Shown: piece by piece, positions 51,477-59,482 of the stretch
Numbering within the stretch: the first letter of the stretch is position 1
Layout of the letters: the number at the start of each line of letters is the position of its first letter
NCBI RefSeq assembly: GCF_029223285.1
Contig: NZ_JARHUJ010000009.1
Location: 248,001-312,000 of the forward strand
DNA: 64,000 bases
From: Paraflavitalea sp. CAU 1676
GTDB lineage: Bacteria > Bacteroidota > Bacteroidia > Chitinophagales > Chitinophagaceae
Direction of reading: 5' to 3'
Notes under the pieces: generated by a model
Database searches by the model: none
What the model saw: only the letters and a program-made list of their open reading frames with translations
Told to the model about the DNA's origin: nothing
Made by a program: the position numbers and the translations under genes

Positions 51477-52349
51477 CTACAAGCCGCTATGATGCTCGGC
51501 CCGCTTGCCCGCCGGCTCGTAATGCACCGTCTTCTCCGGCAATACCAGCACCGGCACCGGACTCTTGAAGATCATTGCTTTCGTCGTGCTCTTGAAAAAC
51601 CATTTCTCCAGCAACGTATGTTTGTGCGGCACCATCGCCAGCAGGTTGATGCGCTCCGCCTGTACAAAAAAGCTCAGCGCATCGGCCACATCCTTATTCT
51701 GTGCGTACGTAAATTGGGTTTCCAGCTTGCGCGACAACCTGTTTAGTTTCTCAGTCTTATGTAGCAGTTCATAAACTTCTTCAAATCGGTTACTGATCAC
51801 CCTTATCACAAACACCTTCGACTGAAAACGCTCGCCGATCTCCGCCAATGCATCCAGTGTATGCACATCCGTCTCCGGCTCGATATCACTGGCCAATGCA
51901 ATCTTGGAGGGCGGTTGGTAGTGCGCCTCTTCCGGCACTACGATCAGCGGCGTATGGGTATGTTTGGCCAGGTCGGTCACCGTACTGCCGAAGATCTGAC
52001 GAAAAGTTTTACTATGGCTCTTCATACCACTGATGATCAGGTCGGCTTTCCGTTCTTCAGCCGCCTGTACGATCGCCCGCGATGCCTGGCCTTCAACAGC
52101 CAATAGCTCCACGTCTATACCCGCATCGCCAACGGCACGCAGGTGCTGCGACAAACGATCCATCACCGCTGCCCGGGTAGCTTCTTCAGGAACAACTACC
52201 GTCGCCATATCCGGAACAGCCATCGCTTGCAGCTGGTAAGCATGAAACAGGATGATGCGCGCTTTGAAAGCCCGGGCCATCCCCAGGCCATACAACAGCG
52301 CATTGTGCGAAGCATTGGTAAAATCGGTGGTGACAAGAATGGTTTGCAT
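51477..52349 (-). CDS. Universal stress protein with two Usp domains
   Basis: The 290-aa cytoplasmic protein has two UspA-type domains in tandem. Domain 1 (about 1-145): MQTILVTTDFTNASHNALLYGLGMARAF ... LIISGMKSHSKTFRQIFGSTVTDLAKHTHTPLIVVPE, with the GxxxSHS-GS-x9-S/T ATP pattern. Domain 2 (about 150-275): KIALASDIEPETDVHTLDALAEIGERF ... LLAMVPHKHTLLEKWFFKSTTKAMIFKSPVPVLVLPE. ATG at 52349 is chosen because the core fold starts there. Usp proteins help cells survive starvation or low-oxygen stress. It is divergent to the PPOX-like gene and shares an intergenic dyad. Confidence 0.9.
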   Translation of the reverse strand: MQTILVTTDFTNASHNALLYGLGMARAFKARIILFHAYQLQAMAVPDMATVVVPEEATRAAVMDRLSQHLRAVGDAGIDVELLAVEGQASRAIVQAAEERKADLIISGMKSHSKTFRQIFGSTVTDLAKHTHTPLIVVPEEAHYQPPSKIALASDIEPETDVHTLDALAEIGERFQSKVFVIRVISNRFEEVYELLHKTEKLNRLSRKLETQFTYAQNKDVADALSFFVQAERINLLAMVPHKHTLLEKWFFKSTTKAMIFKSPVPVLVLPEKTVHYEPAGKRAEHHSGL

Positions 52350-52392
52350 ATAAGGCTGGGTTTTACATAAAGTTAATACCACAACAGGGTGA

Positions 52393-52406
52393 GTGTATTG
52401 ATACAC
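52393..52406. promoter_or_regulatory. Dyad GTGTAT-TG-ATACAC in the usp/PPOX divergent region
   Basis: A perfect 6+2+6 inverted repeat sits between the divergent universal-stress and PPOX-like genes, 44 bases from the first and 75 from the second. TGAG/CTCA extends it with one bulged base. A shared operator is likely; the regulator is unknown. Confidence 0.45.
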
Positions 52407-52480
52407 CTCATCCGGGCGCCTGATCCTTGTTATAGAACAGGACAAATGATTGCCTCACCTTTGTAGTAAATACAAAAATT

Positions 52481-52984
52481 ATGCTCGGCAAATTACAGCA
52501 ACAAGAGATTGAGGAACTGCTCGGTAGTCAGCTGATCGGGCGTATTGGTTGCCACGCAAACAACACTACCTATGTAGTACCAATTAGTTATGCTTATGAT
52601 GGAAACAGTATTTATTGCCACGCGGAAGATGGCATGAAACTCGCCATCATGCGCAAAAATCCCCAGGTATGTTTCGAGGTAGATCAGTTCAGGGATATGG
52701 CCAATTGGCAAAGCGTCATCGCCTGGGGTACCTATGAAGAAATAACCGATAAGCAATTGCGCAGGGAGGCACTGAAGAAATTGGTCGATCGAAAGTTGCC
52801 CGTCATCAGCAGTCAACTCACACACCTGTCACCACAATGGCCCTTCCTGCCCAATGATATCAATGAGATCGACGGCGTGGTCTTTCGCATTCATCTCCGG
52901 GAAAAGACCGGCCGCTTTGAAAATAACAATGGAACTAAAAGCCCCGGGGAAGCATCATTTAGGCTTTCAGAAAAAGCTTTATAG
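52481..52984 (+). CDS. Pyridoxamine 5'-phosphate oxidase-like flavin-binding protein
   Basis: The 167-aa cytoplasmic split-barrel protein has the motifs LLGSQLIGRIGCHANNTTYVVPISYAYDGNSIYCHAEDGMKLAIMRKNPQVCFEVDQ (about 14-70) and SVIAWGTYEEI. Such proteins (PPOX/FlxR-like) bind FMN, and many are general reductases or haem/nitro-binding proteins; some bacteria use them in oxidative stress. It overlaps the convergent gene 3-prime end by 26 bases. Confidence 0.86.
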   Translation: MLGKLQQQEIEELLGSQLIGRIGCHANNTTYVVPISYAYDGNSIYCHAEDGMKLAIMRKNPQVCFEVDQFRDMANWQSVIAWGTYEEITDKQLRREALKKLVDRKLPVISSQLTHLSPQWPFLPNDINEIDGVVFRIHLREKTGRFENNNGTKSPGEASFRLSEKAL

Positions 52985-53495
52985 CGAGAAGTTTCTTGAT
53001 GTCCTTGATCGGTTGCTCATCCCTTACCTCGATGTAGCAACTTCGACCTTCACTGTGCGGAGTAGCCAATTGAAGCATTTCTTTCATGTCATCGGAGATG
53101 CTGCTCTCCATCGCTTCAGCGATCGCCTTCTCACCCAGCACCAGTAAGATCACAAAGAAGCCATCATAAGGAATGCAATACACGATCACCCGCTTATGAT
53201 ACCGAAGCCTTATATGCCAACCCACTTTGCTGTAGTAGTGATACAGCTCTTCCACCCCCGGCCGGTTATGGAAGACATATTGCCTGATGTCCAACCATTG
53301 ATCGTACGTAGTGTCCAGTGCTTCGCGGAATAGCTTTTGAACTGGCTTCTTGGCTTGATCCTGGAAAATACTGCTGTACAAGACGATGGGTTTTGCGATA
53401 ATTCTAACGGATGAACATTCATTATAGTGTGGCGAAAACGCTACAATTAGTGTTATACCCAAATAAGGCAGCATCCCTATCACGAACGGAAGCAA
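52959..53495 (-). CDS. DUF3788-like protein
   Basis: The protein matches DUF3788 in its C-terminal two-thirds: WHIRLRYHKRVIVYCIPYDGFFVILLVLGEKAIAEAMESSISDDMKEML, then GRSCYIEVRDEQPIKDIKKLLAIKL. It is a soluble single-domain protein of unknown role, often found next to transcription regulators. The first about 35 residues are hydrophobic and not family-like, so the true start may lie further in. The 26-base tail overlap with the PPOX-like gene is unusual for this compact region. Confidence 0.7.
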   Translation of the reverse strand: MLPFVIGMLPYLGITLIVAFSPHYNECSSVRIIAKPIVLYSSIFQDQAKKPVQKLFREALDTTYDQWLDIRQYVFHNRPGVEELYHYYSKVGWHIRLRYHKRVIVYCIPYDGFFVILLVLGEKAIAEAMESSISDDMKEMLQLATPHSEGRSCYIEVRDEQPIKDIKKLLAIKLFLKA

Positions 53496-53512
53496 ACAGC
53501 GAACATGTTAAG

Positions 53513-53580
53513 CCTGATCATGATCAGGTCCCCACTTGATGAATGTCATAAAACTCCCTTGCCGCACCCGGCTATTTTTG
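53513..53580 (+). promoter_or_regulatory. Fnr-type box and promoter module (copy 1)
   Basis: A perfect palindrome CCTGATCATGATCAGG (53513-53528) holds the Fnr/Crp core TGAT-N4-ATCA. Then follow ATGTCAT (53543-53549), 7 bases, CCTTGCCG (53557-53564), 8 bases, and an exact TAnnTTTG promoter word TATTTTTG (53573-53580). The same parts at matched spacing precede ccoS/ccoNO on the minus strand (61841-61907). It drives 53633-55263 and also lies beside the divergent DUF3788 gene. Confidence 0.72.
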
Positions 53581-53632
53581 TTTGGCAGGCCGCAACTTGG
53601 CCAGTGAGATTCATAATAACTAAATACGTTGC

Positions 53633-53908
53633 ATGAACCCAGAATTGGCCAGCAAGAAAAACTACCAACTGCTACAACAATTGAATGACGCCAGTATCAC
53701 CGGAAAACTATCAAAGGGCCTGAAAGAAGTATATAATGCAGCAACCCATCGCCGGGCGGCACTTTTATTGATCGAAGAAGACTACGCAACCAGCCTCGAG
53801 GTGCTGGACGATGTCATGGAAAAAGTGCTCAAAGCCGGTGGCGACGTGGAGTTTGTCGCAGGCGGAATGCTGGCAGCATACGATCATATCATACTCATTG
53901 AAAAATAG
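53633..53908 (+). CDS. Stand-alone C-terminal domain of baeRF-type release-factor-like protein
   Basis: The 91-aa protein resembles the C-terminal domain of bacterial archaeo-eukaryotic release factor (baeRF)-type proteins: GKLSKGLKEVYNAATHRRAALLLIEEDYA (about 24-52), then LDDVMEKVLKAGGDVEFVAGGMLAAYDHIILIEK. Full baeRF proteins are about four times longer and contain the ribosome-acting first domains, which are absent here; only 137 bases separate this gene from the one upstream. It is preceded by an Fnr-type promoter module and followed after 38 bases by the histidine kinase. Confidence 0.65.
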   Translation: MNPELASKKNYQLLQQLNDASITGKLSKGLKEVYNAATHRRAALLLIEEDYATSLEVLDDVMEKVLKAGGDVEFVAGGMLAAYDHIILIEK

Positions 53909-53946
53909 CTGCCTGTTTTGTCTTAATTTCCGGCAAAAATAGGCGC

Positions 53947-55263
53947 TTGATAATAGGCATACTCATCAGCATCATAGTCATTATCATAACGGTCGGACTA
54001 TTGTATGTAAAAAAACTATATCGGTCCATGGAGTCCGACGAACGGCAGGTAAACGCACTTTTCGAATACGCTACCGAAGGCATCGTGCTCACCAATAGCA
54101 GGGGAGAGATCGTGCTCGTCAACCCCGCCGCGTCAAAACTATTCGAGTATGAAAAGGATGAACTGCTTGGCCAGCCCATCGAAACACTCATACCCGGCCG
54201 CTTTCACGGACAGCATGAGAACTACCGGAAGGGATTCTACAAGCATCCTTCCAACCGCACCATGGGCCATGGCCGCGACCTCTTTGCAAAAACACGGAAT
54301 GGCCGCGAGTTCCCGGTAGAAGTGAGCCTTAGCCATTATAAGCAGAAGGACGAACAGTTTGTTATAGCATTTATCGTTGATATCACTTCCCGCAAAAAAG
54401 CCGAGCAGGAACTCCTCGATCAGAAATCCCAGCTCGAACAGATCACGGCAGATATGCGCAAGCTCAACGCCGAGCTGGAAACCAAGGTCGAAGATCGTAC
54501 CCTCATCCTGCGCGAAGCCTTGCAGGAACTCGAACGTTCTCAAACTGAACTCAGCGAAGCCCTCAACAAAGAGAAGGAACTGAACGAGATCAAGTCACGC
54601 TTTGTCTCCATGGCCTCCCACGAATTCCGCACGCCGTTAAGCACGGTACTATCATCCGCCTCGCTCATTGGCAAATACACCCAATCGGAAGACCAGGAAA
54701 AGCGCGACAAACACATCCGCCGCATCCGCGATTCCGTCAAGCACCTCAATGTATTGTTGGAAGACTTCCTCTCGCTCGGCAAACTCGAAGAAGGACGCAT
54801 CAAAGCCGAAGCCGTGACCTTCAATGTACGCGAGTTCCTGGCAGAAGTGGTCGATGAAATGAACCTCATTCTAAAGCCACAGCAAACCATCCAAACCTCA
54901 TGCGAAGGAACGTCCAACTTCCACACCGATAGCCGCCTGCTGCGCAACATAATAATCAACCTCCTCAGCAATGCCATTAAGTTCTCGCCCGAAGGCGCTA
55001 CTATCTGGTTACAGCTGCAGAACGCCAACGGTGAGCTCCGGCTGTCCGTGAAAGATCAGGGCATGGGCATATCCGAAGAAGATCAGCAACACCTCTTCAG
55101 TAGCTTCTTTCGCGCAAAGAATGTGGTGAACATTGAAGGAACCGGCCTTGGCTTGCATATCGTAAAAAGGTATGTAGAACTGCTCAACGGCGCCATCAGC
55201 CTGCAGAGCGAACTCAATGCGGGAACTACCGTCACCATCGTATTGAAATCACTGGAAGATTAA
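53947..55263 (+). CDS. PAS-domain sensor histidine kinase
   Basis: This is a 438-aa membrane-anchored kinase. The start is TTG at 53947, giving a single membrane helix (IIGILISIIVIIITVGLLYV, residues 2-21). A PAS domain follows (about 32-155: LFEYATEGIVLTNSRGEIVLVNPAASKLFEYEKDELLGQPIETLIP), a coiled coil (about 158-215), HisKA with phospho-acceptor His225 in FVSMASHEFRTPLS, and HATPase_c (about 325-435: NIIINLLSNAIKFSPEG, DQGMGISEEDQQHLF, GTGLGLHIVKRYV). No response-regulator gene is adjacent, so it is an orphan. The shared promoter module with cbb3 oxidase suggests it senses oxygen or redox state; the PAS domain shows no obvious haem-binding motif. Confidence 0.9.
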   Translation: MIIGILISIIVIIITVGLLYVKKLYRSMESDERQVNALFEYATEGIVLTNSRGEIVLVNPAASKLFEYEKDELLGQPIETLIPGRFHGQHENYRKGFYKHPSNRTMGHGRDLFAKTRNGREFPVEVSLSHYKQKDEQFVIAFIVDITSRKKAEQELLDQKSQLEQITADMRKLNAELETKVEDRTLILREALQELERSQTELSEALNKEKELNEIKSRFVSMASHEFRTPLSTVLSSASLIGKYTQSEDQEKRDKHIRRIRDSVKHLNVLLEDFLSLGKLEEGRIKAEAVTFNVREFLAEVVDEMNLILKPQQTIQTSCEGTSNFHTDSRLLRNIIINLLSNAIKFSPEGATIWLQLQNANGELRLSVKDQGMGISEEDQQHLFSSFFRAKNVVNIEGTGLGLHIVKRYVELLNGAISLQSELNAGTTVTIVLKSLED

Positions 55264-55967
55264 TGACACGAAGCGCCACCGCCGGGAACTGCCGGCAACA
55301 GCGGACTGATAAAGGGAATATTAAGATCAAGACCACGAAGGATCAACACAATACCCATCGCCATCATTACAAAAGGAACCGCCTTTCTGAACTGGTTACG
55401 TAAGGAAAGCTTTACGCGTAGTCCGCCATAACCTACACCAAGCAGGGCAGGAGCTGTGCCCAGCCCAAAGCACAACATAAATAAGGAACTAAGTCCAGCA
55501 TCACCGGTGGTTAGTGCCGCCGCTACTGCCAGGTAAACCATACCGCAGGGCAACAGGCCATTGGCCATGCCTAGCAATAAGAAGCCATGCTGGTGAGGCG
55601 CGCGCCACAGGAAAATATTTAATTGAGAGATCTTTTGCTGAATAGCCCGGATAGGAGCGAACGAGGAAAGGAATGCTTTATGAAATAGGGAGAACGAAAA
55701 CAAAAGAAGCAGCAGGATGCCAAGGGAAATCGAGAAACCCTGTTGCCATCCGGCAAGTTGAAACCGGCGGCCGGCTAAGCCAAAGAGCAATCCAAGGGTC
55801 GAGTAGGTCAGCAGCCGGCCGCTATGAAACAATACGATCGATCGCAAACGCTTTGCCGGCGAAAGTCCCGCAAGCGGAAGTGCCATTACCAGCGGACCGC
55901 ACATGCCAATGCAGTGCAGGCTGCCAAACAAGCCCATAATAAAACCACTGGTAATGAGCGTCCACAT
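55260..55967 (-). CDS. SafE/DsbD_2-family membrane protein of the cbb3 cluster
   Basis: The 235-aa membrane protein has six hydrophobic helices and the N-terminal motif GLFGSLHCIGMCGPLVMALPL with a Cys pair (CIGMC), the DsbD_2/TauE-SafE type. It follows ccoH by a TAATG overlap (stop and start share one base), so it is translationally coupled to the cbb3 assembly genes. In Bacteroidota this gene regularly closes the cluster and is probably for copper or haem handling of the oxidase. Its stop overlaps the histidine-kinase stop by 4 bases. Confidence 0.85.
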   Translation of the reverse strand: MWTLITSGFIMGLFGSLHCIGMCGPLVMALPLAGLSPAKRLRSIVLFHSGRLLTYSTLGLLFGLAGRRFQLAGWQQGFSISLGILLLLLFSFSLFHKAFLSSFAPIRAIQQKISQLNIFLWRAPHQHGFLLLGMANGLLPCGMVYLAVAAALTTGDAGLSSLFMLCFGLGTAPALLGVGYGGLRVKLSLRNQFRKAVPFVMMAMGIVLILRGLDLNIPFISPLLPAVPGGGASCH

Positions 55968-56404
55968 TATTGAAAAGCAAAAGGTTCTTCAGCGTAGAAT
56001 TGTTCTGTACCTGCCTTCCAGGAAACTTTTACAACATAGCGCCCCGGCAGCAGCGAGTCGCGGCTCAGCACCTGCAAGGCGTCATTGTTCACCGCCAGGT
56101 CGAAGCGACGGTCCCTGCGCGAATCGGCCGCACAATAAAAAACAACCGAACCCTGCACAGTCTGCTGCTGCATGGCCGCCGGCAATTGAATAAGGATGGA
56201 GTCGCTCGATTGCTGCACCCGCACATGTCCTCCCAGCGCATTGGCCGCTGTCCGTCCATTGATCACCTGTTGATAGGCCAGCTCATCGCGGTAATATTCT
56301 TTGGCCACCAGGTTCACCGGCGCCTGCATACAGCGGTACACCATAAACGACATGAACCCGCCAAAAGCTACAAACACCAGGATCAGTTTATTGCCCCAAT
56401 TCAT
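55967..56404 (-). CDS. ccoH: FixH/CcoH cbb3 oxidase assembly protein
   Basis: The 145-aa protein has one N-terminal membrane helix (MNWGNKLILVFVAFGGFMSFMVYRCM) and a periplasmic beta domain with YYRDELAYQQVINGRTAANALG and the C-terminal GRYVVKVSWKAGTEQFYAEEPF. This matches FixH/CcoH, a small assembly factor for cbb3 oxidase. It lies downstream of ccoG (70 bases) and overlaps the safE start. Confidence 0.88.
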   Translation of the reverse strand: MNWGNKLILVFVAFGGFMSFMVYRCMQAPVNLVAKEYYRDELAYQQVINGRTAANALGGHVRVQQSSDSILIQLPAAMQQQTVQGSVVFYCAADSRRDRRFDLAVNNDALQVLSRDSLLPGRYVVKVSWKAGTEQFYAEEPFAFQ

Positions 56405-56473
56405 AATAGAAAGTTTTCATTGATTAATAAGATCCATTCCGCTGGGTCTTCCGCTAACGAACGGGCACACGCC

Positions 56474-57895
56474 TCACTCCACCGGTCCCAGGAAGTTCGT
56501 CTTGATCACATCGATACGACGCTCACCATCATACAGTCCTATCCTTATGGCCGACTTGCGCTCCTTCACCACCTGCTTTGGCAAAACCACGAAGAAGGTG
56601 CCCGAACCCTCATCTTCTTTTTTCACTGAAATGCTGCCGCCACCGACCACTTCAATTCGCCCCGGCACACCTTCCAGTTGCAGCCGCAACGGAAAGGCCT
56701 CCGCGGTCTTATTGGCCACTTTAATATTGTACAGGTTCGAAACGCTATCAGTGCCTCGCTCCTGGTACAGCATCCCCGGCGTACGCATGATCGTCGTATC
56801 TATATCTTTCCGCGTCATTAACAAAGCGGCCAGCACGATCACCAGCAGGGCAAGCAGGCCGGTGTAGAGTTTCATCCGGGTAGTGTAACGCAGAGGCTCC
56901 TTATTGGCAATGCCATTTTCAGAAGCATAGCGGATCAGCCCCTGGGGCTTGCCGATCGCGTCCATCATGGCGTTGCAGGCATCGATACAGGCAGTACAGC
57001 CTACGCATTCCATCTGCGTACCATGGCGGATGTCGATCGCTGTAGGGCAAACCTTCACACACTGCATACAGTCAATGCAATCGCCCGTCTCGATCGTAGC
57101 ATTCTTTTTGAACTTGCCCCTTGGCTCGCCACGCTTGTAATCATACGCAACGATCACCGAATTCTTATCCAGCAACACGCCCTGCAGTCTTCCGTAAGGA
57201 CAAACCACGGTACAAGCCTGCTCACGGAAGAACGCGTACACTGCATAGAATACGCCTGAGAACAGGGCGAGTGATAATAAACTACCAATATGTTCACTCA
57301 CCGGCTCGGTGATGATCTTATACAATTCTTTTACACCGATAAAATAGGCCAGGAAGAAGTTGGCAATAATGAACGACAGCACATAAAACACAATGTGTTT
57401 GCAGGCCCGCCGCACAATGCGCTCCGTAGTCCAGGGCTTGCCTTTTTGCAGCTTCTGGAATGAAGCACTTCCTTCGATCGCATACTCGATCCGCCGAAAC
57501 AACATTTCCATGAACACCGTTTGCGGACACACCCAGCCACAAAACAACCGGCCAAAGGCAGCGGTGAACAACACCACGAAGATCACAAAGGTCACCATCG
57601 TCAGCCCGAAGATGAAAAAGTCCTGCGGCCAAAATACCTTGCCAAAGAGAATGAACCGCGCATCGGGAATGTTGAAAAGAAACAAAGGTCTTCCGTCAAT
57701 ATGAATGAACGGAAGACCAACAAATAACACAAAGAAGAACAAACTCACCAGGGTACGGAGATTATATAACTTGCCTTTTGGTTGTTGGGCATACACCCAT
57801 TGCCGCTTACCCCTGGCATCCATCGTCGACAACCGGTCGCGGAACGAATCCTGCGATCGATCTTCTTTAGATGAAATATTTCCCACACTCGACAT
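56474..57895 (-). CDS. ccoG: CcoG/FixG polyferredoxin-type cbb3 assembly protein
   Basis: The 473-aa membrane protein has several helices (about 35-55, 80-105, 150-185, 195-215, 340-360) and Fe-S motifs: CGWVCPQTVFMEMLFRRIEYA, REQACTVVCPYGRLQG, and the ferredoxin cluster pair CIDCMQCVKVCPTAID and CVGCTACIDACNAMM. The C-terminal part (from about 375) is a periplasmic Ig-like domain. CcoG reduces Cu(II) for insertion in cbb3 oxidase. Start at 57895 (MSSVGNISSKED) is preferred over 57925. Confidence 0.94.
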   Translation of the reverse strand: MSSVGNISSKEDRSQDSFRDRLSTMDARGKRQWVYAQQPKGKLYNLRTLVSLFFFVLFVGLPFIHIDGRPLFLFNIPDARFILFGKVFWPQDFFIFGLTMVTFVIFVVLFTAAFGRLFCGWVCPQTVFMEMLFRRIEYAIEGSASFQKLQKGKPWTTERIVRRACKHIVFYVLSFIIANFFLAYFIGVKELYKIITEPVSEHIGSLLSLALFSGVFYAVYAFFREQACTVVCPYGRLQGVLLDKNSVIVAYDYKRGEPRGKFKKNATIETGDCIDCMQCVKVCPTAIDIRHGTQMECVGCTACIDACNAMMDAIGKPQGLIRYASENGIANKEPLRYTTRMKLYTGLLALLVIVLAALLMTRKDIDTTIMRTPGMLYQERGTDSVSNLYNIKVANKTAEAFPLRLQLEGVPGRIEVVGGGSISVKKEDEGSGTFFVVLPKQVVKERKSAIRIGLYDGERRIDVIKTNFLGPVE

Positions 57896-57959
57896 GATAA
57901 ATAACTTGAATGAAATAAAACGCACCAGTCACCATCCACACTACGATCAACATTGGCCC

Positions 57960-59165
57960 CTATTTGCCGCTGCTATCAACAGCTACCTTAGCAGCCTCCT
58001 GCGCACCGGCATCGTCACCTGCTTCACCAGCCTCTGACTCACCCTGTGCTGCCTTGCCGTTGGGCGGATTGCTGCCCTTCAGCGAATGGATATAACTCGC
58101 AAGCTGAGCGATCTGAGCAGGCGAATAGTCATCCTTCCAGCTCTTCATCCCCTTTTCGGGTACACCATACTTGATGGTCTTGAAAATATCCTGCACACTG
58201 CCGCCATGCAGCCAGAACTTGTCGGTGAGGTTGGGCCCCACACCACCCTCACCCAGCTTGCCATGGCACGCAAAACAGGCCGTCTCGAAGATCTTCTGGC
58301 CATTGGCCAGATCACTGGCATCGGTCATCAGTTTCACCGAATGCTCGTCTACATTATTGGCAGCCTTCACCAGGTAAGCCGCTTTCTTTTCTTCGGCCTC
58401 CTTCACAGCCAGTTGATATTCCTCCTCACTCGATGGACCCGAATGAGAAACATGGAACCGCCACAGGTACACCACCGAAAAAATAATGCAGGCATAGAAA
58501 CCATACAGCCACCAGGGCGGTAAACGATTGTCCAGCTCGCGGATACCGTCATACTCATGGCCCATATCCATCGCAGCTTCCTGCTCAACAGGTTTGAACT
58601 TATTGATCTTGTCCCACCAATGCTCCTTGGGTTTGGCGGTAGCGCCATTGGTGGCAAATACTTTTTTCTTTTTGATGTCCAACAGCACACGCAGGTTGTA
58701 TAACAACGCTGCGATCACCAGCAGTTCAACGAAGATCACCCCCGTCATAAGATAAAAAGCCGTGTCCGAAAGCTTATAACCAACAACGGCATCGGGGTCA
58801 ATGCTGTTCACCTGCGCCAGGCCAGGCAGGCCCACTAGAAGCAGCACCACAACGGCAGTCACTACAGGCGCCACACCCTGGCTTTTTTTTTCAGGTTCAA
58901 GGGGCAAAAGAGCAGCTTCCTGCTTTTCTTTGTCCCGGTACAACTCGGCACTGCCGAGTACAACATAGGCCAGCAGCCCGATGATCAACGCCAGCAGGGC
59001 CATGATCACCACCAGGGTTACTACAAAAGGATCGCCCATGGCATCAGGCGCGGGCCGTTGCGCCCAAAGAAGAGAACTGGAAAAAAGGCATCCTGCCAGC
59101 ATGGTTACTTTACGCATGTTTCGGTTGATGCGCGAACGTCTGAGAAGATTAGATAGAGCATTCAT
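57960..59165 (-). CDS. ccoP: cbb3 oxidase subunit III (CcoP), mono-haem
   Basis: The 401-aa protein has membrane helices near the N-terminus (about 45-70, 100-120, 135-158, 220-238) and a C-terminal cytochrome c domain with one CFACHGK haem motif and Met ligand region (KGMKSWKDDYSPAQIAQLASYI). Classical CcoP has two haem motifs; here only one is present, which is common in this phylum. The N-terminal part (about 35-130) is an extra membrane section not in proteobacterial CcoP. Met17 (59117, MRKVTMLAGC) may be the true start because it begins a signal-like stretch. Confidence 0.9.
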   Translation of the reverse strand: MNALSNLLRRSRINRNMRKVTMLAGCLFSSSLLWAQRPAPDAMGDPFVVTLVVIMALLALIIGLLAYVVLGSAELYRDKEKQEAALLPLEPEKKSQGVAPVVTAVVVLLLVGLPGLAQVNSIDPDAVVGYKLSDTAFYLMTGVIFVELLVIAALLYNLRVLLDIKKKKVFATNGATAKPKEHWWDKINKFKPVEQEAAMDMGHEYDGIRELDNRLPPWWLYGFYACIIFSVVYLWRFHVSHSGPSSEEEYQLAVKEAEEKKAAYLVKAANNVDEHSVKLMTDASDLANGQKIFETACFACHGKLGEGGVGPNLTDKFWLHGGSVQDIFKTIKYGVPEKGMKSWKDDYSPAQIAQLASYIHSLKGSNPPNGKAAQGESEAGEAGDDAGAQEAAKVAVDSSGK

Positions 59166-59174
59166 GGTCGTTGG

Positions 59175-59342
59175 TTATAAAGATTGGTCCAATGGAATAC
59201 GGCTGATCTCGTCGATCATATTTTTGTCGGCCTTCAGCGCCCACGTCAGCATGAGTAAGAAGAAGATGCCGAAAATGAGGAACGAGCTCAAGCCGTAAAT
59301 GCTCACACCGCTGATCTTCTCCAGGTAATGAATGAATTTCAT
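59175..59342 (-). CDS. ccoQ: cbb3 oxidase small subunit CcoQ
   Basis: A 55-aa protein with one membrane helix: MKFIHYLEKISGVSIYGLSS, then FLIFGIFFLLMLTWALKADK and a short acidic tail. Size, helix and position between ccoNO and ccoP fit CcoQ/FixQ. It ends 9 bases before the ccoP start. Confidence 0.8.
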   Translation of the reverse strand: MKFIHYLEKISGVSIYGLSSFLIFGIFFLLMLTWALKADKNMIDEISRIPLDQSL

Positions 59343-59482
59343 GATCCTATGAATTAATTGTTAGAGTATTGGTTTAGTTCCTGGCTGCGACTCAATCTGT
59401 CGCCACCCACTCGCTCGGCTACCGTGGCTTCGCCTACAGTCACACCTCTTCATGTTAGGGTCACTGCATCGGCGCACAAGCC

